Below, piece after piece: positions 1-17,106 of a stretch of DNA of 64,000 nucleotides. Numbering within the stretch: position 1 is the stretch's first letter; every line of letters begins with the position of its first letter. Source of the stretch: Mermis nigrescens (lineage: Eukaryota > Nematoda > Enoplea > Mermithida > Mermithidae). A program made the position numbers and the translations under genes. Location: contig JAVLUZ010000190.1 in NCBI GenBank assembly GCA_036768485.1, positions 160,001 through 224,000 on the forward strand, in the 5' to 3' direction. The notes under the pieces are model-generated. The model made no database searches, was not told the DNA's origin, and saw only the letters and a program-made list of their open reading frames with translations.

Positions 1-851
1 CAAACTTCTGACAAAATATCTTGCATATGTTCATATTGAAATTCACCTGAATTGCTCTCTTGAACATTTCTTCAATCTTCTACAGCGAATGGCCAAGGTT
101 CTTTAAATTTAAGGTCGTAGTAAACTCCGTAAGTTTTTCTCATGACAATGTGCACGCCCACTAATAGATGTGAAAGATTGAGTTTTTAAGAACGAAAGCA
201 CTATATATAAAAATATAGGAAATTTAATCAAACATTAAAATTTAAGGGCAAGAAACTATGAATTTCAAAGTAATATTCGACCAAATTCAGACCGCTATTT
301 TCCGTATCTTTCTGTGGGACAAATGTTGGTCGCTTTCTACCCCGCCTGTTTGATGAACTAAAGACCTATCTTTATTTTGAACATTTCATCTCCAGTAGAC
401 ATATTTTACTGGCTTTAGTCCGTTTCATTTGAGTAAGAGGTTTTTGAATAAATTCAAAAATGCCTACAAAATGTTTTAAATTAAGTCATAATTGCGAATT
501 TCTACAGAATATTGAGTCAAAGTTTAAACCCCTAGATCTAACTCCGTATTGAGTGTAAAAAAGTTTGCTGGTAAACAGAAAGTAGTCCGTAAGCCGTAGT
601 GCATTTCTATCAGAAAAAATGCCTCGGGACTCATTACCGAAGTTGTTGGCAGACATCAAGAAGGGAAAAACGCGAACCAAAATATGTCATGTACATACCT
701 ACTTAATACTAAATAGAACGTCGTCATATTTTTGATGAAGTGCTGTTACGTTTATCTGCAACATATTGTCTAGTGTATTTCATCAGGAAGGTACCTAATC
801 AGATATAAGACTGATGTGCTGGATTCGGTATTTAAGTCTACGTATATTTAG
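1..851. other. AGMO upstream intron with a K-repeat fragment
   Basis: No coding exon is visible before the first AGMO exon. About 500-690 holds a minus-strand piece of the K repeat seen again near 51.1, 54.3 and 60.5 kb; the shared parts include a GTTGGCAGACAT stretch and the text around 'ctggtaaacag'. The remainder is AT-rich with no structure I can name. Since the first AGMO exon starts in mid-protein, this is most likely intron. Confidence 0.5.
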
Positions 852-5755
<4,904 letters not shown>

Positions 5756-5991
5756 ATCAAAAAATCACTTACAATTAGTCGCTCAACTTTTCATTATGGA
5801 TCAAGATGTGATTTTTTTGCATTTATACACCTGTATCTTTATCACATATTTTTTTGCTCGCGATTGTACATAATCAGCACAAGAAACAAATGCATACTTG
5901 CTCGTACTGTGGCAGCTACAAGAATACGGTGAGATGGAATGGGCGATTCGGCATTGCTAAAGAATGTCAAAATATGTAGCCTGGCACAGGA

Positions 5992-6278
5992 CATGCTAGA
6001 CATTTACATGAGGATCCGGGGTCTGGAACCCCAGAATGAAACATTGGAGAATTTTTTGGGGGAACAAGCAAAACGAAAGCCAAAGTAGATCGATATCGAA
6101 AATTTTTTTGTGAAAGTGCTTGAAATTTACCAGAAGCTATGCATTAGCGTAGGTTTTACACTATTTAAGCAATTATACCAGTTTTTCAGACTATTTTAGC
6201 TCAAAAAACTCTCGCTGACCTTCCTACCGGCTGATTTCCCCCTACCCCCGCCCCAAATCGGCCAAGTTGTAAATCTAT
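5992..6278. mobile_element. Family C short element, copy 1
   Basis: Non-coding insertion of 287 bp flanked by the perfect direct repeat gcacagga (5984-5991 and 6279-6286). Ends are weakly inverted (ATTTAC near the left end, GTAAATCTAT at the right). The interior, a run ending in 'gctgattt' and 'ccccc', is shared with 17.44-17.72 and 49.2-49.45 kb. An 8 bp duplication suggests hAT mobilisation. Confidence 0.7.
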
Positions 6279-6299
6279 GCACAGGACATACTGAAGCCA

Positions 6300-7094
6300 G
6301 AAAAGGATGTGAATATTAAGGCACTAATTCGGAATTGAATGCATTTTAATGATTTCGATTTCAACGTTGTTAACGTGTCAAATGCTGCTATTCCGCTCGA
6401 GAATACGAATTTAACATTTTACTTTTTCTTCATAAAAAGATTTTTAAAGATAGATTGGACTTGACAAGTTTTGGAATTTTCAGTTCATTTTTTGCATTAA
6501 AAGTAAACCGTAAGCTCTCTGTGACGTTTTTGAAATCTTAGGAGTGCGGTGCGGAATCCCGACAAAAGAGAGCGAGCCGGCCCTTCATTCAAACTGAACT
6601 CGCGCAAGAACGCTGATTTAATCACGTTTTTTCTTTGAATAAATTAATTGTTTCAGTTCTTCCAAGATTTTGCATCGTCCCTGAATGAAAACCTAAAGAC
6701 TCAGCGGCTCATCAGAAATACGATCCAAAGAAAAAGTTAGACAAAATGTTGATTTTTTTACGGAACTATCTCTTTCTTGCTGAAGATAAGAGCCTTTGTA
6801 TTCAAAATGAAATTTAAAATTTTTACTCTTTCTTTATCATCAATTGACTTTTATCATAAATTTTTGATATCAAATCATATCATTTTGATATAAAATTAAA
6901 TAAAATTATATATCAATAATATCAAAATGCCAAATTTTATATCAAAAAATATCGATTAGATAGAATTTGCTTCTGCCACATTTATAGCTTAGTTACAACT
7001 ATGCATTGTATTGTCAGTCTGAATGTTGACTGGTGACCTTTTTCATGAAGAATCGGCCTTAAAAGCTCGTCTCGTTAAAACAGCGTAAAACCCA
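6300..7094. other. Gene-free AT-rich stretch
   Basis: No exon or element ends recognised. About 6865-6965 is a degenerate, partly palindromic run of ATATCAA/TTGATAT words. The section 6540-6600 is more GC-rich but has no open frame of note. Confidence 0.4.
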
Positions 7095-7103
7095 ATTTAA
7101 TCG

Positions 7104-7266
7104 ATTGTGACCCGCTTGACCCACCGTCCCACTAGACCCACTTTTTCGTCCCGCTAGACCCACCGGAACTCTCGCCAAACCCACCACGTGCGTAATGAGG
7201 TGTCCCACTAGACCCACCATTTTGCGACCGTCCCGCTATTTTTCCATTTTTTTCGGAAGACCCAAC
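7104..7266 (-). repeat. Arr1 left terminal array
   Basis: Five to six degenerate units read on the minus strand as GGTGGGTCTAGYGGGAC. Inverted partner of 17107-17304. Confidence 0.8.
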
Positions 7267-7913
7267 CGAAAAAAATGAAAAAAATACATATTACATGTGA
7301 AATGAAAAATAGTTATCAAGACGCTTAAGTGAATTCTGCAAATTTTTTTGTAATCATTAATTTAAAAGCAAGTTTGAGGTGTGTGACAGTCAATAACAAG
7401 CGCTTAGTTTGTTATCATGAATGTGCAATTATATATACTTATCATAGGTACTTCATTCGAATGTGACAAGTCGGTAGGTGCATTACAAATCAGCAACTTT
7501 TATCATATCAAACATTACTGCCTAATTTTCGGCACACTATAATATTCTCATATCTGTACTGTTATCGGAATGCAGTGTCATCGCTTCAATCTGTATGCCT
7601 TAGCATGCGGAAATTCCCTGATCGGAGGATACAAAGAGTACAATACCATTACGATAACAAGCAAAAAATGCACTCTGAAATGTGTTTGACAAGAGTGACA
7701 TGAAAAATAAATATTTATTCTTAAAAAATAATCGGCCATGGCTGGTTACTTATCATTGCCACACACATGCACGCACGCTTGCACATATCTTCTTTGCATG
7801 TTATAATTTGTAATCTACACAATTTCATGCAATAGTATACAAAATTTATTTATTTATTAATTAAATTTAATTGATTAGGTGGTTAATTAAATCTAATTAT
7901 TTTTTAATTAAAC

Positions 7914-9096
7914 ATAGGTTGCGCGATAGCGCTACCTATAATATACTTGGCCATCCTTTTTTCTCATATGTTTTTCACAGCGAGTGCGAAATTTGTGTCC
8001 CCCTCCTCTCACAGCTATAACGGCACACATCTGGGAGGTGCGGTTTTTTTTAATCGATGGATAATCAAGAAATTCGATGCCCGTCTTTTTTTTGTTTACA
8101 CTCAATACCGAGTTAGCAATGAGTGTGTAAAGTGTAAACCGAAAAATAAAATAACTTGCGGAGTGCCAATTTTTTTTAATGTTGCCCCCAAGCTGTGGAT
8201 TACGAATCTGACCCTAAAATTTCTGTACACATAATGGTTGTTGCATAAAAATGTAAAGTATACGGGTTTTTTACTCTTTGCTTGTTTTCAGCTTATCTAA
8301 CTCAATTTTGGTTTTTGTGCAGTCCAATTGGTTTTATGATGTAGAGGGTCACAAAATCGTGAATAAACATTTTTTTCTCTTTTAACGCAATATGTGTAAA
8401 GTAGACGGTTTTTTACTGTTTTCATGTGTAGAAGCATATCTAACTCATTTTTACATTCTATGCAGTCTGATTGGTTTCAAAAGGTAGACAGTTATAAAAT
8501 CTAGGGAAGTCTTTTTAATTTTTTTCGAAAAAGTAATATTTTCAAATTTAGAGGCGGTCTATTGTAAAGAGTCTGGAACAAAAAATGTTTTTTTCCTGCC
8601 ATATTCTCCACTTAGTAGACAGAACGTGGTAACTATCTTTAAAATGTGCCTCGTCCTAAGCGCTACACGGCAAAATTTATTTTGTTTCCTATAAAATCAA
8701 TATTGCGTTATCAGTGCAAGTGTAAACTGTACACTGAAAAACATTTTTTCCGTCCAGAGTATCGTGGATGATGAATTTTTTTAAAATGTTCTCCGTAAGG
8801 TCAGAATAACGAATCTGACCTTTAAACTTTTCTACAGCCAGTGTTTGTTGAGATATGGAGAGGTGAACTTTGAATTTTACCTACATCTATTTTCTAATGT
8901 CGATAGATAACTTCGTATTGCATATTCTTTGATCAGATTTTTCTTATTTCAGAGGTTTTTGACTCGTCTTTAATAAATAATTATTTTTATTATCATAAAT
9001 GCACTATTCTTAAACTTTAGTAGAATGATGAATATTTTTCAATTATTAACTAAGCATTAAAATCCGCCGATATGTCGGGTTGGCGCAGTGGCTTAC
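7914..9096 (+). repeat. K repeat copy 1, left part
   Basis: Begins with the near-palindrome ATAGGT(T/A)GCGC-GATA-GCGCTACCTAT and 'aatatacttgg', also at 53050 and in diverged form at 50716 and 60988. The body is made of diverged ~150-200 bp modules rich in 'gtaaagtttacact', 'taatatcagaattacgaatctgac' type words. No protein is encoded. It is interrupted at 9097 by the hAT element and resumes at 14658. Confidence 0.8.
9081..9096 (+). repeat. tRNA-like A box, split from its B box
   Basis: TGGCGCAGTGG at 9081-9091 matches the pol III A-box pattern. The B box GGGTTCGAATC stands at 14701-14711. Removing the hAT insertion places them 43 bases apart, a spacing seen in tRNAs with long variable arms. 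The diverged counterpart at 54058-54128 has 'ttggcgcagtg' and 'tttcgaatc' in the same arrangement. This looks like a tRNA-derived SINE head inside K, not a functional tRNA. Confidence 0.6.
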
Positions 9097-9763
9097 CAGG
9101 CGCGTATCCAGGATTTTTTTTGGGGGGTCAAAGAGAAAATAATAGGAAATACCTAGTCAAAAGCCTGAAGGAGGAGCTCATTTTATAGTAGGTAGGTTTG
9201 CTACCAATTTCAGTCAAAAAAGCTTCAGAAAACATTCATGCCAATCTGCTTTTCTCTGAATGTACTGTACAGCATCAAACATCGAGGGGGGAGGGCTAAA
9301 ATTTCTAAAATTGCCAACCAGTTTATTTAAGATATAGCCGCACATTCTCCAATAAATCATCAGAAAAAATACATCTTATACTTTAAAACGCGTACAAATG
9401 CGATTTTTTGAAAATTTTATTATGAAAAATTTTTAAAGTGACTCTGGGTATCATATTGAATTGGAGGTGCGTAGCACCTGAGCAACACGGCTGGGGTGGG
9501 TCTGTGGTGGCCCGCTCAAATGCCCCCCAGTGGGCCTGGGGCAGAGCCCCGTAAAAATTTGCATTTTAATGCTTTTTGAACAAATTGTATACACTAAAAA
9601 TTTCATAAATTAATGAATTCAAAGATCAAGTGTGTTGGACAATTGTACCTAAGTACCTACGTGATATGCTTAGTTGGCTAATGGCTATGCCATAACACAG
9701 ATTTTTTAACTTCAGTTCATTTAGAACGGAATGTCAGTCACACAATTTACACGATATTTACAA

Positions 9764-9982
9764 TTAAAAGTCTAGACGCCGATCGTTTAATGCAAACTTA
9801 TTTATAATTTGATCAATATCAATCTGCTTTTCACGATGAATTGCCAATAAAGCCAAATTTGAGCATCTTTGTTCGGTCATGGTAGCTCTGAGGTAGGTTT
9901 TGAGCCGTCTCAAAGTTGAAAAGGTTCGTTCAGGCGTGGCTGTGGTAACGGGTATTGACAGCAAAACCTTTAAATGCATCAT
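9764..9982 (-). pseudogene. hAT transposase, C-terminal dimerisation domain
   Basis: Encodes 'LLSIPVTTATPERTFSTLRR' followed by 'LKTYLRATM', the hallmark hAT dimerisation segment (ERxFSxLRRLKTYLR), with downstream 'LALLAIHRE'. Length 72 residues to a stop. No clear AG acceptor precedes it and an in-frame TAA stands two codons before the first Met, so this exon is either truncated or its splice site has decayed. It is the strongest evidence for the superfamily. Confidence 0.85.
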
Positions 9983-10270
9983 GATTTATTATTTGTACCT
10001 ATAACATTTATAAGTAAAAAATGTAATTTTCTAAGATTTTTCACATTTTAAATCCAAAAATTCTAAAGTAATTTCTATATTACACTTTAAAAGGACTGTT
10101 TTGCAATACCACAAAAAAACATAAAAATTGTTGAAAAATAGTGTTTTAATTTGTTGGGGGATTGAATATTACAATATGTGCCTTGGGGTGAGAAATTAGC
10201 TAAATGAGTTGGGCACAATCTTTTTGAACAACACGATTTTTTAGTCATAAATCCCACACTGTGCGAGATA

Positions 10271-10449
10271 CAGGCACGTAGCTCTTGGGGAATGGAGGGT
10301 CCGGACTCCGGTCCGACCCCCCCCCAAAAGTCAGAAAACTTGGAAAAATAGGACTTTTTAAACGTTATTTTGTGCTATTTTGGCCTTTTTGGGCTTAGCT
10401 TCCCAAAATTGGTGGTCCCCCCAAAATAGGACGACCAGCTACGTGCCTG
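10271..10449. mobile_element. Family A short element, copy A1
   Basis: 179 bp with inverted ends CAGGCACGTAGCT ... AGCTACGTGCCTG. Flanks gcgagata and gtgaaata match at 6 of 8 positions, an aged 8 bp target duplication. Nested in the hAT element. Confidence 0.85.
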
Positions 10450-11298
10450 GTGAAATATAAATCTTTCAAATTGTAATTTACCTTTAAACCATTGCGAATG
10501 TTGGGCTCAAAGTTTGCATTGCATAATAACAAAGAGTCAGCCGCATTCCTTGGTCGATCTTGACTGCCATCTGAAAACTGCCGTTGCCAGGATCAGTATT
10601 CGGCCAAAATTTGTCATTTCAGTGCATTCAAGCTCGTCGGACAAAAAACTCTAAATGCCTTTGATCAAACTTTCATCATTCGCTGCAAAGATTTTAGCTA
10701 ATTAATTTGTTGCTAAAAACGATAAATTCGCAGCTTTTGTCAAAAAATATAGATTCTAATTTAACATTTCGTTCAATTGAGTTCAATTAGTAAAAAAGCC
10801 AAAAAAACTGACACTTTTTGTAATTTCATAAAAATGTAAAATATGGACGAACAATTCTTATATAAGAAAAAGACCGAGTAATGTAAAAAGTACAGCCCCA
10901 CAATAATCACTTCTCACTTATGATCAGTACCATACATGTGCAGCACGTAAATTGGGAAGGGGAAAGTCTAGAAAAAATTTTTTTCGAAAAACGTGTACAA
11001 AATAGGTAAAAAACGGACTACGAGCGTTAAAACATCTTGTCCTGCATCATCTAAGATACTTTACAGAGAAATAAATTTGAAATTTTTCCCCATCGATTTC
11101 GAAAACAGAAGTAAATTAATGACAGGTGTCAAAACACAAATTTCAATACATTTTAGTTGCTTTAGGTAGCTTTAATATTTTCTAAAAAGTTGTAATTCTG
11201 GGGGATCAGCCACAGGTCTGGTGGGGGGAAGTCAGGGAACCCCCAAACCCCCAATGCCCATGTATGGTCGATACTCACTCAGCACATTAAAATCTTAC

Positions 11299-11487
11299 TA
11301 AAGTATGCAGGTATCAGGTATTGCAACTTGAAAATTGATCGTGTTTGATGGTTGAAACGCAATTCCAACTGTTCGATCAATTTCGCCAAATATTTTTTGT
11401 AGACACAATTTTTGAATTCCTCTCGCGCACTTGGATAAAACTTCTGGTCAAAAGGAATGTGTTCACCAAGTTCTGCCTGCCCCATTG
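11299..11487 (-). pseudogene. hAT transposase, central exon
   Basis: Acceptor 'gtattttag' then 189 bases encoding '...FKNCVYKKYLAKLIEQLELR', ending at a GTAAGA donor. The pattern 'Y..YL..LI.QLE.RF' resembles the central region of ZMYM1-like hAT transposases. A 90 bp piece similar to the next upstream exon's 3' end is duplicated at ~11590-11680. Confidence 0.6.
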
Positions 11488-11910
11488 CTAAAATACACAA
11501 AGGATTTATGAATGCATATGTTGGTCCCTGTCATGTAAAAAATGTATTTTATTGCACAAATGCGATACAAAGTTATGATTTATTTAGAGCTTGCCTTTTT
11601 TACTCAGACAAGCAGTATCAAAAATTTTGTTGAAGCACTTCTCATCTTCTGTAGTCAACCTCATCTTCTGTAGCCCTTTTTACATGGTGTTCTACAATGC
11701 ACCTTGAATATTTTAGAATTTTTAACGCCATTTCCGGCGAGAAATTTAGTTTTAAACCATTTTTAGGGTGCATTTTTTAAACCAAAAATTTATCATTTTA
11801 TCCCTTCCTCTTAAAATAACCCACTTTATTTCTGCCTACTTTTGAGCCGTTACATTCACGCCCACGGCCACTCTCAATCGACCAAAATTATGCGTACAAG
11901 TGCTAGTGAC

Positions 11911-12175
11911 CACACATGGGCGTGGGGGTTTGGGGGTATGCACCCCCCCGAAGGTGGAATACCCCCCCCCAGAAATCAAAATACCCCCCCAGAAAAATTT
12001 TTTTTGCTTTTTTAGCAATTTTTGATGCCATTGGATAGAGCTTGATGAGAAACGTCGAAAAATGGTGTTTTTTTGCCATACAACCACTTTTAAGACCATG
12101 TTTTGACCTTTAAAAATTTTTCCACCCCCCCAGAAATTTTTTCACCCCCCAGAATTTCGGTGCTGCCCACCGATG
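11911..12175 (+). mobile_element. Family B short element, copy B1
   Basis: 265 bp flanked by the perfect 8 bp repeat ctagtgac (11903-11910, 12176-12183). Ends CACACATGGGCGTG ... CTGCCCACCGATG are imperfect inverted repeats. Interior holds the family's G/C-runs and 'ggatagagcttgatgagaaac'. Confidence 0.93.
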
Positions 12176-13113
12176 CTAGTGACTGCCTTGATAAGGGCTT
12201 TTACATAATGCGAATCCATAAAAGCAAGACTACCCTAATGTATTTTATTTACATACATATTTTTAGCGCCACTTTTATGTCGACTTCTATCTACTTCGAA
12301 ATTTTAATAAAAATAATCATAATTTTGATGATAATCAGCTTATGGAAATAAAGTTTTGATAATTTTCCTGTAATAGGTAGTCAATAATGGATGATAATAT
12401 GTAATTGATAATGGAAGATAGGACGTTTTAGACCAAATTCAGAATTTTTTCAAAGAATTTTGAATAAAAAACGGATTAAAAATAGGTACAATATTATGCA
12501 TGTAACAACTCAGAATTTCGTCAATTGAATTAAATTAAATTGGGTTAAATTAAATTAAAGGACGGCTATTTTTTGGGAAGGAGAAGTTAAATGAACTTCA
12601 AATTTATATCCAAAAATAGCAAAAAACACCTTAAATGGTCTGAAAATGTAAATTTTTGCGTAAAATCAGAAGGGGTAACAATCAGCTTGGGATGGAGACG
12701 ACCATATATGAGCTTGGGGAAAGGGAAGGTTTGGGCTTTAGCCCCCCAGAAAAATTTTCACCCCCGCAAAATAATTTTTCGCTCCCTAGAATTGGCGATT
12801 TTTTGAAAATTCCCAAAAATTTTCTAAGAATTTGTAGAAAAGATGCTTTTTTAAGCGTTTTTAACTATCTATTTGCTCAAAAGTGCCAAATTTCGCTCAT
12901 TTTTTGACTATATTTTGTTGAATTTGTTACAACTTTTTTGATTATTTCGATTCTTTTCATCTTTTGATGCTCTAAAAAGAAAGAGCATCGTCAGGAACGC
13001 TGAAAAACTATCTTTTTGACACGTATCATTTTTAACCCAAAAAGGGCACGTTATAATTTCATGCCCTCCCAGATTTCCCAAGCTGTGATTAATTTAGAGC
13101 TCTCATTTTTTAC

Positions 13114-13333
13114 TCAGATAAGCAGTTTCAAAAATTTTGTTGAAGCGCCTCTCATCTTCTGTCGCCAATCTCAAATCGCTTTTCAAACAATCGATTCGTT
13201 TATAGGCTTCAATGAGATCTACGGACGGCTTTTGTAAATTTGTTGAAACTGGGACCAATTCTGATGTAAATTCGGCTAGCATATGGAGCACGAATATGAA
13301 CTCAAAGTTCAATGCATTTAGATAATCGATTAC
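13114..13333 (-). pseudogene. hAT transposase, N-terminal half exon
   Basis: Acceptor 'ttatatttag' and donor GTAAAA bracket 220 open bases encoding 'LNFEFIFVLHMLAEF' and 'EAYKRIDCLKSDLR'. The opening F.FIF.L.ML... pattern is typical of ZMYM-like hAT transposases just before the catalytic core. No catalytic DDE residue can be placed with confidence. Confidence 0.65.
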
Positions 13334-13378
13334 CTAAATATAAATAAAATTAAAAATGTATAGTCTTGAACAACAATG

Positions 13379-13530
13379 CGGGCACGTAGCTGTGGGGTAA
13401 ATGGAGGACTATGTAGTGCCCCTGAAATTAAAAAATAACGTTAAAAAATGGATTTCTAGGCAAAAAAGCGGTTGGTTCCCCCAAGTGGGAATTCCATTGA
13501 AATGTCCAACCCCAACCACCTACGTGCCTG
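13379..13530. mobile_element. Family A short element, copy A2
   Basis: 152 bp, ends CGGGCACGTAGCT ... ACGTGCCTG, flanked by caacaatg and aaacaatg (one mismatch). Confidence 0.85.
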
Positions 13531-13641
13531 AAACAATGGACAGTAGAACAAAAAAGTGCAATATAAAAAATTTTGCCAATGGTATATTTTGGAGCATACA
13601 ATCATAGGTTTTAGTACTTCACAATTCATTAAGGTACTTAC

Positions 13642-13860
13642 AACACCTGGGCGTGGGGGGTTCGGGGGTCTGCACCCCCCGAAAAAATCAAAATACCCCT
13701 CCAGAATTTAATTTTTGAAATTTTTTTCTGCAATTTTTCGACAGTGCTCGATGAGAAATATTGAACCATGGTGTTTTTCGCCATACCACCACTTTTAAGG
13801 CCATTTTTTGACCTTTGAAAAATCTTGCACCCTCCAGAATTTTGGTGCTGCCCACGTATG
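13642..13860 (+). mobile_element. Family B short element, copy B2
   Basis: About 219 bp, same ends and interior as B1 with several small deletions. Flanks gtacttac and gtaaacag match poorly, so the duplication has decayed or the left border is a base or two off. Confidence 0.75.
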
Positions 13861-13945
13861 GTAAACAGGTATGTTATGTACTATGTATTTGGGATGCCGT
13901 GCCAACAGTTTCTGACGGGTAAGAACTTTGCAAACGATTTTCTAC

Positions 13946-14118
13946 TGTTTCGGGGGCAGAGCGGATGATGATCGGTCATCTTGATCAACTTCTGCAGACT
14001 CGGTTCTTGCTCGTCTTTTTAAAAAATAAAGCAGTCTGAGGAAAAATAAAGATATATTGGAAATTACTCATTCTTACTTGGAAAAAAGTTGCGTAAGGCT
14101 AGTTAGACGCTTCGCCAT
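13946..14118 (-). pseudogene. hAT transposase, first two exons
   Basis: Exon 14118-14078 starts ATG and encodes 'MAKRLTSLTQLFS', splices at GTAAGA, and exon 14035-13946 continues in phase with a basic, polar stretch ('FLKRRARTESAEVDQDD'). The 42 bp intron ends in TTTTCCTCAG. A short Met-rich start with a K/R-rich linker is usual at the N-terminus of ZMYM-like hAT proteins. A stop follows the second exon unless the weak donor at 13945 is used. Confidence 0.55.
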
Positions 14119-14657
14119 TTTCGCAGTGACAATTAATTAAAAATGGTGTTCGATTCCACCACAATACCAACCTGAAAAAGGATTCAGTTAAATGTAAAAT
14201 TGGCTAATATCATTTTTCTGAGGCAATGAGAATTTACAAACACTGGAGAAAAGCTCCAACTATATTTTTTGCACTTTGAAAAAAATATTCAAAAGTCAGG
14301 AACCATTTGAGAATCTGAAAACTAAATTAAATTACATTTAAAAGTAAAGTTTGTGGAAACTACTGTTTCAAACTAAATGCTAATAGTAAAATTTGTTAAA
14401 TGGCGAAAAGTAAAGTTTTTGGAAGCAACTGCACCACCAAACACACAACTGCACCCGTTTTGTTTGTTGAAAACAGGGATCTGACGCGCAAATATTTGGT
14501 GCGCAAATCTTACTACAGTAAACTGATATACTGAACATAATATCATGCAAATACTTACTTGAAAATCCATAATTTTCATGTACTCCCCCCTTTGGTGCAT
14601 TTTTCAAAAATTTTGGGGGGGTCAGCTGACCCCCTGACCCCCCTGGATACGCGCCTG

Positions 14658-16264
14658 CTTACGCATCCGTTCTCGCATGCAGATTCAGAAAAAGAATAAC
14701 GGGTTCGAATCTTCTGAATGCTGATTTTTTTCATTTTTTCAATTCTCTCGGCAAAACCATGCACTTCATTTGACTTATTCATCTATTTATGTTCTGCAGC
14801 TGGCACTTTTTTGTTTTTTGAATTTCACCTTAGTTCTCGAATGGGAGTGTAAAGAGTGCGAAAATCTGGGGGTGAAAAGACACATTTTGGTCGAGTTTTT
14901 GACTTGTTTATGTCTCCAACAACTCCTAAAAAAGTGAAATGTACTACGGATCAAGGGCTATCCTCTGCTTGCCAGCAAACTTTTCTACAATCAATACGCA
15001 ATTAGTACCAGAGATTTAAACTTTACACTCTAGTGGATGAGTAAAAAAACAGATTTTGTCCGAGATTTCTCTGCCAACATTTTCGGTTATGAATCTGGAT
15101 GAATTGAATAGAATAAAAATAAGGCAACTTCTAAGGGCTACACATCGAAGCAAGCCGCGTTCAAAAAAACGTAATATTGTGTTATTTATGGGGGTATAAA
15201 GTTCGAAATCTGAGGTGTAATATGGGCGAAAAAACAGGTTTTTTTGTATTTTGATTGGTAAATCTTATCAAATATTCTGCGGAACATAAGTTTGGCACAT
15301 ACAAACGTACTACAATCAAAGGGCTACAAACTGGCCCGAACCGAATTTACTTACACTCAATGGGGCGTTAGGTTCAGATTTTTAAAGTTTACAATGTGGT
15401 GGACAATGGAAAATACAGGATTGTCCTTTTTTTGTTTGCCACTTTCTCTGTTCAGAAGTCGGGAGAGGTCGAATAGGATAAAAATAAAGTATTTTCTAAG
15501 GGGTACGCGTCACAGCGAATTGCGTTTGTTTACATAAATATTTAGCTTTTTCGGTAAATGTAAAGTGAAAAAAATGGGGGAATTTAACGTGTTCCTGCCT
15601 TGTTTTTTTCTGCCAAGTTCTGGGTTATGAGTCTGGACATAATCTCAAGTCTAAAAATTGACCAGAAACCAAATGTGATACGCAAGTTTGTTTGGACTCA
15701 ACAGTGGTGTAAAGTGGTTTACATCTGATATTTATTTGTCCTCTGTCCATTGTGTTGACTTAATTTTTTCATAAATGTTGATCGTAATATCACAGTAATA
15801 TCAGAATTACGAATCCGACTTAAATTTTCTTTACACTCCGTGGTTGTGTAAAGTTTACACTGCATATTAACTTTAGTTTTAGAGCCTTGCGGAAGTTTAC
15901 TTTTTTTAAAAATGTTCTACGTTAAATCAGAATAGGGAATCTGACTGTTAGTTTTCTCTACACCTAGTAGTTATGTAAAGCTTGCACTATTCCATTTGTT
16001 GTTAATATGTAGTTTATACTACAAATTTATTTTACATCCGAATCTGTGCGTTAGTGTTCCTTACACTTGATATTTGCGTACAGTTTATGCTGAAAAACTT
16101 TGATTTCTTCAAATAATGTAAGGTCGTCTTGATTAAAAAGGATAATGCTGATGTTAAGAACAATATTGTTTTCCGCGTTCTTGGACTGCTGTCATTATTG
16201 TGGTATGCTACTGAATGTGTTTACTGATTGAAGTACTCAAATCATGCTAATTAAAAGTAGGGTA
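14658..16264 (+). repeat. K repeat copy 1, right part
   Basis: Continues the copy broken at 9097, with the B box at 14701-14711 and many 'gtaaag', 'tttacac' modules, ending in 'aaatcatgctaattaaaagtagg' just before foldback F1. Parallel to 54.06-55.1 plus 56.03-56.11 kb, and in reverse to 58.78-59.5 kb. Confidence 0.75.
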
Positions 16265-17014
16265 CTAGCAAAGAAAATGCTCCAATGGAACAAAAAAGAT
16301 GAATATACTTGGAATGTGGGTTATTAAGGATGTAAAAGGAGGGGACTAGTAAAAATCTACCGAAAGTCGCAAAATCTGCTAAAACTCATACTTTCTCTAA
16401 GCAACGGAAAAAAATCGAAGTATATTCTGCGGCCTCCAAAAAAGTCTCTTTTAAATAATGTTCAAAGTTTCAGATAAGAGTGTATAAACGAATTCTGCAA
16501 TGTTTTTTTTAAATTGCTGGCAAGTAGCAACGCTGACTAGCTTCGTATCCTGATCGATAGAAAACTAAGTGGTATTGTATTTAAAGTTGTTTTATTTTGT
16601 TTTGAGCATTATAGCAAACAAAGCAGGGGCCGATTGATTAGTGCACACAATCCTTAAGGGCATGCTAGTGTACCTACATTTAGTCTGTTTCAAGTCAACT
16701 TAAGTGTTTCCTACTGTTTTAAACCATTCATTCAATTGGCTTAGAAAGACTGTTAGTTTACTCAACATCATTTCCCATAGCTACTGCGTAGCTAATGTGC
16801 TGCTTTTTCAATCATTTTTTGGTTAAATATTTATTTTAATCTGTTGGCCGCATAATATACTTCGATTTTTTCCGTTGCTTAGAGAAAGTATGATTTTTAG
16901 CAGATTTTGCGACTTTCGGTAGATTTTTCCTAGTCCCCTCCTTTTACATCCTTAATAATCCACAATTCCAAGTATATTCATCTTTTTTGTTCCATCGGAA
17001 CATTTTTCTTTGCT
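16265..17014. mobile_element. Foldback element F1
   Basis: Arms of ~170 bp (16265-16438 and 16847-17014) are inverted copies: CTAGCAAAG...GCTCCAATGG at the left mirrors CCATCGGAAC...CTTTGCTA at the right. Both arms carry 'ggatgtaaaaggagggga' words and 'gcaacggaaaaaa'. The loop (~410 bp) has no coding sequence. Related copies at 56116-56896 and 57948-58778. Confidence 0.88.
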
Positions 17015-17106
17015 ATTTATTTATATATTTGACTAAACATATATATTTGAATGGATACACTTTGCAAGCGTTTCTGTTTTTGCTTATAAGCGCACATAAT
17101 TTTCTT

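Larger units (their letters stand above)
9097..14657 (-). mobile_element. hAT transposon, 5.56 kb, degenerate
   Basis: Perfect 16 bp inverted ends CAGGCGCGTATCCAGG (9097-9112; reverse complement 14642-14657). The flanks share gcttac/cttac, so the target duplication is 5-6 bp as preserved. Comparison with the unfilled K copy at 54.06 kb confirms the insertion point. Transposase exons lie on the minus strand (see separate entries). Four short elements (A1, B1, A2, B2) are nested inside, so it is an old insertion. The termini resemble those of short family A (CAGGCACGTA), which this hAT lineage may mobilise. Confidence 0.85.

Noticed and set aside
9081..9091. A functional tRNA gene
   Set aside because: Boxes are split by 5.6 kb of transposon here, and the other copy has mutated boxes; no acceptor stem pairs convincingly.
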